From: Coffea arabica
Lineage: Eukaryota; Streptophyta; Magnoliopsida; Gentianales; Rubiaceae
DNA: 64,000 nucleotides
NCBI RefSeq assembly: GCF_036785885.1
Contig: NC_092310.1
Location: 62,001 to 126,000, forward strand
Reading direction: 5' to 3'
In this document: positions 57,581 through 64,000 of the stretch, piece by piece
Position numbering within the stretch: the stretch's first letter is position 1
How the letters are laid out: the number at the start of each line of letters is the position of its first letter
The notes under the pieces: model-generated
What the model was told of the DNA's origin: nothing
Seen by the model: only the letters and a program-made list of their open reading frames with translations
Database searches by the model: none
Position numbers and translations under genes: made by a program

Positions 57581-60500
57581 ATGACGACGGAGAAGAATTC
57601 GGAAGGTCCGGGAAAGCCAGCTATTCAGTTGGACCAAGAAATCGAAGGAGACACTATTGGCTCCAGAAACTACCGCTTCGTGAAAGTTGGAGAATCTGTG
57701 CCGATTAAACCTCCTGGAAAAGATGATTCCCTGTACGATTCCCATAATCCTCCGTCGAAGCCTTTGGCTGTCTCGGAACGATTTCGCCTACTCTTCATCG
57801 CGCACTCTAATGGTCTATTTTTTTTTTAATTTTCTTTTATTTTTCAATTGCTCTTTCACTAGTATTATTTTTTGGTCGACCAGTACTCGTATTGGCAATT
57901 ACTTATTTAATTTTTGGTGCATGTTTACTCATCACGATTCTCTCTCTCTCTCTCTCTCATATGGGTGGTCGGTTAGGTTTTTATGTAGCAAGGACAAAGG
58001 AAGTCATGGGTTTGGCAGAGGAAATCAAAGACAACGGGAGTAGCCAATCGATTGACGAGTTGAGCATCCTGAACCTATCTATTGGAAGAGTTTCCATATT
58101 GGCACTGTCTTCGGGTGATTCCTTGCTCGCTGCTTCTGTAGCAAACCAACTCCATTTCTTTTCCATTAGCGCTCTACTTCATAAGGTAAAAGCTGTAGCA
58201 TTCATTCTGTATAGTCATTATGGCATTGTTCTTATTTCGGTCTTAATGCTTTTGATGTAGCATACTACCACATTGCACACTTCGTGCGTGATATTATATA
58301 TGAAAAATATATTTATTTGTTACTTGTGAACCGTGTGTGGCTCTTATCATGTACCTAAGCACAGTCTTAGACCTCCGTCATGATTTTTCACATGAAGATG
58401 AACTTTAAAGTTTTTGCTTCTAATAGAATTCTTACCAAGGGGAACTTGATGGAAGATGGAAATTGGGGTAATTCCAATGGTGTAGGGGTAATGGGAGCTT
58501 TGTTTATGAGGGCAATAAGTGAAGTAGGTAAAATTGTAGAACCTTATTCCTAGCGGGCTCACAATTCTCGTTTAAGTGGAATTTAGGTTTGCTGAGAATT
58601 TAGGCTCACTTTCAGCAGAATTCATTTTACCAAGTGACGTCACTTTAAGAGTGAATTGCTTTTGAAACATGGCAAAAGGGGTTGTCACAATCCCCGTTTT
58701 TCCTTTTCCAAACTAAAATATCTTTTGAATTTTTTTATAATAGATTTTTAAGGACCTTTTGCCATGGTGTGACCCAGCTTGCTCATATTCCACACATTTC
58801 CACTTCTACCTTTGTTGCTTCGTCTCTTTATTCCTTATGTCATATAGTTGCACGGAACAAGCTTAAATTAACTGAGTACCTGCCATAGCTAAAATTTCGG
58901 GAAGCTTAATACCTCTGCTCGAGTTCCTGCTTCTTTTACTATTTGTCGGCTGCATCATATGGTCTGTGAGTTCTTTAAGCTGTTAAATCACTTGCAGTTT
59001 TACCATATGAAACTTCATTTTTTTCCCCTCTGATTAACAGCATGAGTTTTGAGGTGTTTCAACTCTCCCTCACTCTATCACACATGCACTTTAACAGGAA
59101 CAAAAACCAGCTTTTTCAGTTTGCCTCGATGACTTCAGTTGCATCAAGGACATGAAATGGGCTAGAAAAGCGGAAAAGAATTATGTTGTTCTATCAAGTG
59201 ATGGAAAGTTACACCAGGGAATTGGTCAAGGTTCTCCTATGAATGTGATGGACAATGTTGATGCTGGTATGATTCTGTTCTTCAGAGTATCCTTTCATCT
59301 TCTATTCCACTTATAATTGCTTGATCTCACAAAGATTCAGTATGTCTGCTAATTTGCAGAAGAAACTATGCTGTTTTCTTGGTCCTTGGCATCTTTTTTA
59401 TTCCTATGAATAGATTGAATATTATGTTGTCTGCTAAACCTATCTTAATTCTGGAGTTGGAGTAGTCCCTCCATTTATTGCTTTTACAATCTATATAAAG
59501 ACTTTGTTTTCTGACATAGTGGAATGGAGCCCGGACGGTGCTTTTGTGGCTGTGGCAAGAAAGAATGTTCTGGGTATCATGTCATCCCAGTTCACTGAAA
59601 AGCTCAGCTTTTCACTATCTTCCACATCGATTATAGGTACTTTGTATAACTTTATTCTGTCTTAACTGACTTGATTAATGTAGAAGATATACTAGACAAT
59701 CAGCAAGGCTAAGCAGATCTATACTTTGGAGTCTTATTCATTGTCAGTTCAATATTTTTGAGTCATTGACCTTTTCAATACTAAGGTTTGGCTTTTAATA
59801 TCGATGAACTAATAGTTTGTGTTTCATTGGGTGATTGTTCTTGAATGTGCTTTTTTAACTATTCATTAGTTAAGATCTTCGGTTTGTATTATCATGACAT
59901 TACTTGATCTGGCATGAAAAACATTTTAACAAATTTAGTCAGTTACTGCAGTTAGTGGCGTCTTACATGTTTATGTTTATGTGCAATAGTAGGAGATAAA
60001 TTTGCTGATTTAGGGTTGGAAGAATGCAAAACTAATCTATATCTCTATTATCTCCTTTTGCTGGATATTTTCCTATCAGTGGATTCTATCAGATGGCTTC
60101 GTACAGATAGTATCGTTTTAGGATGCTTGGAAGGAGGTGATGAGTCTGAGCAGGGAAGTTACTTTATTCAAGTCATCGCGACCCAGAGCTTGGAAATTAC
60201 AGATGTCAGTAAACAATTTCCATACAGTTGACTTGAACTTTTCTTATGCTCTTATTTTGTGGATATTTTCTTGTTGATGCACATTTTAGTACAAATTGTT
60301 GCTTGGGTTGTGAGCTGTGCCTTTTTTACTCTTTCTCATTTTTACTAACTTGTGGTCCCAAACTTTATATTTGTCATAACTGGTTTCTATCATTTTGGTA
60401 AAATAAAATGGATTCAAAGTGCCATACTCGACATATGGAAGATACTTTTACCTTGTTAACATTGTTAGGTGCTGTTGTTAATTAGCTGCTTTATCATTCA

Positions 60501-63103
60501 GAGGGACTACAAGAAGTAAATTTTCTTCTCTTCATACCCAAAGGTGCATATAATCCCTAAAAGCTTGTAAGATCTTGTATCCTATTAGAGTCAGGATCTA
60601 CCATCAAATCTTCCCTAGGTCACTGGGTCCTGAGATATTAATTTCTATTGTCAAACTTGCCTTCGTCTTTAATGTCTTGCTAACAGCAGTCTTGTTTCAT
60701 CTACCTTAAGCCCAATATCTATTATTAGAGTTCCTTTGATGCCAAGTGTATGTGCATGGTATTTTGGTTACATTGGCTGTTCCCTGACAACACAGAGTGT
60801 AGGTTCAACTTTGGGTGGTTAGTTGTTCTTCATTTATTCTGTAATGGTGCTTTGTGTTGTACCATTGGAGTGTCTCGTCTTGAGCCATTGATTTATTAAT
60901 TTGGGGATTAATTCTTTTAACTTTTTGAGACGTGGATTGCCATCACCTATAATTTTTTCCAAAGCCTTGTGCTTTGTTTTTAAGAGGCCATTAATCTGAT
61001 AGAGGATAGTTATTTTGAAAACGTGGTGAATATATTTTAATGCAGAAACTGAACCATGATTATGAAATTCTCCTCAAGTTTATGAAGTATGGTTCATAAG
61101 TAGCGGAGGACGATTTATCTTTCTGAGACTGAAAAGAAGATATGTCTGATGAGTTATTCAAGATACATCACACACTTTTGGGAGGTCATTCGTATGACTG
61201 ATTATTTCAAGCATATGGTGAGAGATCATCTCATGTCATCGGTTTGGCATTATTTTGAAAGCATAACATTTATAATCACTATGAGTAAGCTGGGAAAAGA
61301 AAATGCAAATAAGTACAACAATGATAGTTTGTTACAGGTGTGTCCATATTTCATGAACTTGGATGAGTATCATGCGACACCAGAATGTCTATTTCCTCTT
61401 TTCTATGAAGTAATTTGTTTTGACTTTTCATTTACTCATCTAGCCTTTTCATTGTCTTCAAAGGATGATTAGGTTAGTATGTTTCGTTTCAGTTCTATTT
61501 AAATTTGAATCAAGATATCTTATAGTCTTCCATTCTTGAATCTTGAAAAAAAGCCATAATAAATAAAAAGAGGAGGTATGAAGAATCTGGTAATTAAAGA
61601 TGGTGAAAATGAAAAGCGGGAGGGGGGACAATCAATATTTATGCAACTATTGCAAGAATTTCATTTGGAGTTACATTTGGGTGAGTAGATTTACATGTGA
61701 TGGGGTTGCTTTTGTTTCTGTAACATGTGAGCACAAACAATTAGACTGGGAATCATGCCATGTCCCAATTCTAAGAAGAAGTTTCTCTCTAATTGAGGCT
61801 TCGTACAATATAGTATGAGGCTGAATCTCCTCATGTCAAAGACCAGTGAGCAGTTTAATCTGCATATTCACTTCCTCCCCACTCTGCAAGTTTGTGATAT
61901 CACCTTAATACATACTCCTTTTTATGCAGCATGGCTCCTAAATGGTCTTACCAAGTTGGTCATTGATTTGATAGTCAGTCTTTGAGTTGTGGCTGTGTCT
62001 GTTACATTGATGTTGAGATTTGTGCAAACATCTTGAGGTCTACTTCTTCTTTCATCTGACGATTAAGTGAAAGGGGTTCATGTGGGGAAATGGAAAATAT
62101 CTAGGGTGCTCTGTCTCTTTACTGTTTCAAAACCACCCTTGATGGCTATCTGATGCTTGCCAATATTTTGCTCAAGTATCTTGTTTAAGTTCCATAGTGA
62201 TTGAGGTTAATATTTCTAGTTTGACTAGTTGATCAAGTTAGTGCTTGATTTATTTTTCTTGTGATAAGTGAAAAAAAGGTGTTCATCTCATTATGCATTG
62301 GATTCTGTGTTGGCATACGCACTGAACTTAATTCAGATCTGAGAGTGATTGGAGGAAGCTTGATGGAAAATTCTCAAATTTCTAACAGCTTGTGCCTTTT
62401 ATCCCTGTATTGGGAGTTTAGAAAAGTAACAAGTTTTATCTTCATTAGGTTGAAATATGACTTTGTAGATAAAGGTTTTACAAGCATTTTAACTTTCTTG
62501 TAGATGTTCTCCAATTATCACGTGGTTTGGCGTTTCCATGATTTTGAATTCTAGTGATATAAAATCTATAGAAGTCATTGAATTGTAATATTGTATTTTA
62601 ATTGTTTCTAGTGTCATCGACTGATCTTGAATGCTGTTATCTCCTTTTATGTCGCTTAGGCCTGTTCAAAGCCAGTTGTGCTGTCATTCAGTGATGCATT
62701 TCTAGATTACCAGGACAACGTTGTGCCCGGTGCGACTGGACCAAATCTGTTCGTGAGTTATCTAGATCATCAGTATGTGCCTTTAACTGCATTACAAGTG
62801 GTTCCGCCCTTATTGATCAGTTTGGTTTGATGTACATGCTATGGCTGTTTGTGTTTTTGTCCTGGTTACCTTTACAAACTCCAAACTGAGAATAAGTGCT
62901 TTGCAGTATTGTGTAACCCATGGATTTGAAATTTATCGCTCCGTGAAATGTTTTGCCAGTTGGGAATGTGAATTGAAATGGTTTGTGATTTCTTCAGCCT
63001 TCTCTTAAGCAGTGTGATTGACATTAACTTTTATCTTTTATTTAAAAAATCCCAGCTTGCCACATTTGTTATCAAGGGAAGTCCATTTGAAGCAGGATTG
63101 AAG
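57581..63103 (+). CDS. NUP214: Nuclear pore complex protein NUP214 (5' part; gene continues beyond the window)
   Basis: Start ATG at 57581. Exons: 57581-57812, 57977-58185, 59098-59266, 59520-59636, then an exon ending at 60204, then 62660 to about 62755 and 63056-63103. All clear junctions are GT-AG and in phase. The product reads EIEGDTIGSRNYRFVKVGES, NPPSKPLAVSERF, FIAHSNGFYVART, LHFFSISALL, VEWSPDGAFVAVAR, VDSIRWLRTDSIVLGCLEGG and VLSFSDAFLD, the N-terminal beta-propeller of plant NUP214 (mRNA export platform on the cytoplasmic face of the pore). Two points are open. The exon ending at 60204 may start at 60080 or at 59993; both keep frame, and the latter adds a hydrophobic 29-residue stretch. 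The junction from SYLDHQ to LATFVIKGS does not give a canonical GT-AG join in frame. The FG-repeat part lies outside. Confidence 0.9.
60205..62659. other. Intron of NUP214 (2.45 kb)
   Basis: T-rich intron DNA without recognised genes. The short open frame at 61149-61472 has no family features and no splice signals that would join it to the neighbouring exons. Confidence 0.6.
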
Positions 63104-64000
63104 GTGTTATATAGTATTTTCATAGAGTTATTGCCAGTTGTAGCTCTCTGCTTACTTAACTCTTTATCATTCTTCTTTCTGTCAGATACTAGATTATTGC
63201 GGGCTCACTATTTGCAATTACTCCAGAATATCATTTGATTCTTGCATTTCCGTAATCATAAAGTCCCAGAAGTAATTATATTTAATAGGAAATGTTGCAT
63301 TATGTATCCCACCGAAGAGATTTTGCAAATCAAAACTCGTTTTTTCCCAAAATCATTCCAATATTTTGGTGGCTTCTCAGCGTACCAACGCAAAGGTATC
63401 TATAACCTATTAGTGATTGATCGTCCTTAGCAGCCACACTTGCTATTTACTGTTTCTCTGCACCTCTTTGGTATACAACTATTTTTGCTTCATTTCTTGT
63501 TAGATTTCCATTATTTCCTGTTATGTGACTTCCTCTTAACCGACATGCATAAAAATCCAGACAATTAAACAATTTTTTAGTCATTTTTTCTTGTCTCCTT
63601 ACCAAAAGCATATATTTGAATGTGTTCACTCTTTCCCACAATTGCTTCTGGGGCATTGAAGATTGCAAAGCCAAAAAAAGAAGTTAGGTGCCAGGTGCTT
63701 GATTAGGATGCTACTTCTGCATTTTAAGCAATGCCCAAGCTCTTTTAGTGCTGTATGGCCGCAGAAGCAATTAGACCACTCTTTCGAACATCTGTTTATT
63801 TTCCTGGAAGAGCAGCATTGAAAATTTTGTCTGCCTAGTACAAATGCCTTCTAAATTCTCAAACCAATGTTATTTAGTAATTTAATTTGGGAACAAGTGC
63901 CTGGATCTGATAACTGGGATGACCAAAGATCATTTTCTTTATAATTGTGTTGTTGTATTGAAACTAATGCATCGCTATCATCACCTCATCAGTCAACACC
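63104..64000. other. NUP214 intronic sequence at the right window edge
   Basis: Starts at the donor after GLK (aag/gtgtta). The next family blocks of NUP214 (for example the LLDWS region) are not found before the window ends, so the next exon lies outside or is too short to recognise. Confidence 0.5.

Noticed and set aside
57687..58043. Alternative frame over NUP214 exon 1 and intron 1
   Set aside because: Out of frame with the conserved NUP214 reading and includes intron pyrimidine tracts.
61149..61472. 107-codon frame in the NUP214 intron
   Set aside because: No domain, no suitable splice sites and no resemblance to NUP214.
1..64000. tRNA, rRNA or plastid insertion
   Set aside because: The only tRNA-like match is the primer binding site at 1730-1747; no cloverleaf, rRNA block or organellar gene was seen.

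Overview
The window is nuclear DNA from a flowering plant, most likely a eudicot. The evidence is spliced genes of plant-specific or plant-type families (a TPD1-like secreted peptide, an SKU5-similar pollen-type cupredoxin, Pur-alpha 1, NUP214), AT-rich intergenic DNA, long introns and several layers of nested transposable elements. I see no bacterial, organellar or viral block. All calls come from reading the sequence; no database was searched.

Layout. 1-5148: the 5' part of an Athila-like Ty3/gypsy element on the minus strand (gag, tRNA-Asp primer site, LTR), which lies inside a second, chromovirus-like LTR. 5149-6150: exon 2 of a TPD1-like gene whose exon 1 is not visible. 6600-7100: a possible degenerate 7SL-type RNA. 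7268-11420: a foldback element with a 9-bp target duplication, and a hAT-like element that contains an Athila-family solo LTR and splits the C-terminal coding part of a PIF/Harbinger-type transposase. 13290: a carboxylesterase pseudogene fragment. 14811-15705: the intact TPD1-like gene. 16030-32600: a region built from tandem monomers of about 390 bp, alternating in two types, and single-copy-like blocks. Part of it is duplicated with an offset of about 9.5 kb, and a 5'-truncated LINE lies at the junction. 32835-33107: a promoter-like site and GA-rich leader on the minus strand. 34858: a second carboxylesterase fragment. 36423-38373: an SKS11-14/NTP303-like gene (minus). 40525-47509: Pur-alpha 1 (minus, five exons, one GC-AG intron, one 5.8-kb intron). 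48226-54510: foldback elements, a 3.06-kb solo LTR and a degraded LTR. 55829-57078: a Pack-MULE-like element carrying the first exon of ARC6. 57581 to the end: the 5' portion of NUP214 (plus).

The intact genes do not form a pathway. TPD1-like and SKS-like proteins are both secreted and are known from anther or pollen families, but their closeness may be chance. Pur-alpha and NUP214 are housekeeping nucleic-acid-binding and nuclear-pore functions. The strongest points for follow-up are the ARC6 exon captured between about 215-bp terminal inverted repeats with a long open chimeric reading frame, the duplicated dimeric tandem array next to a duplicated TPD1-like gene, and the nested insertions with exact target-site duplications that allow relative dating.
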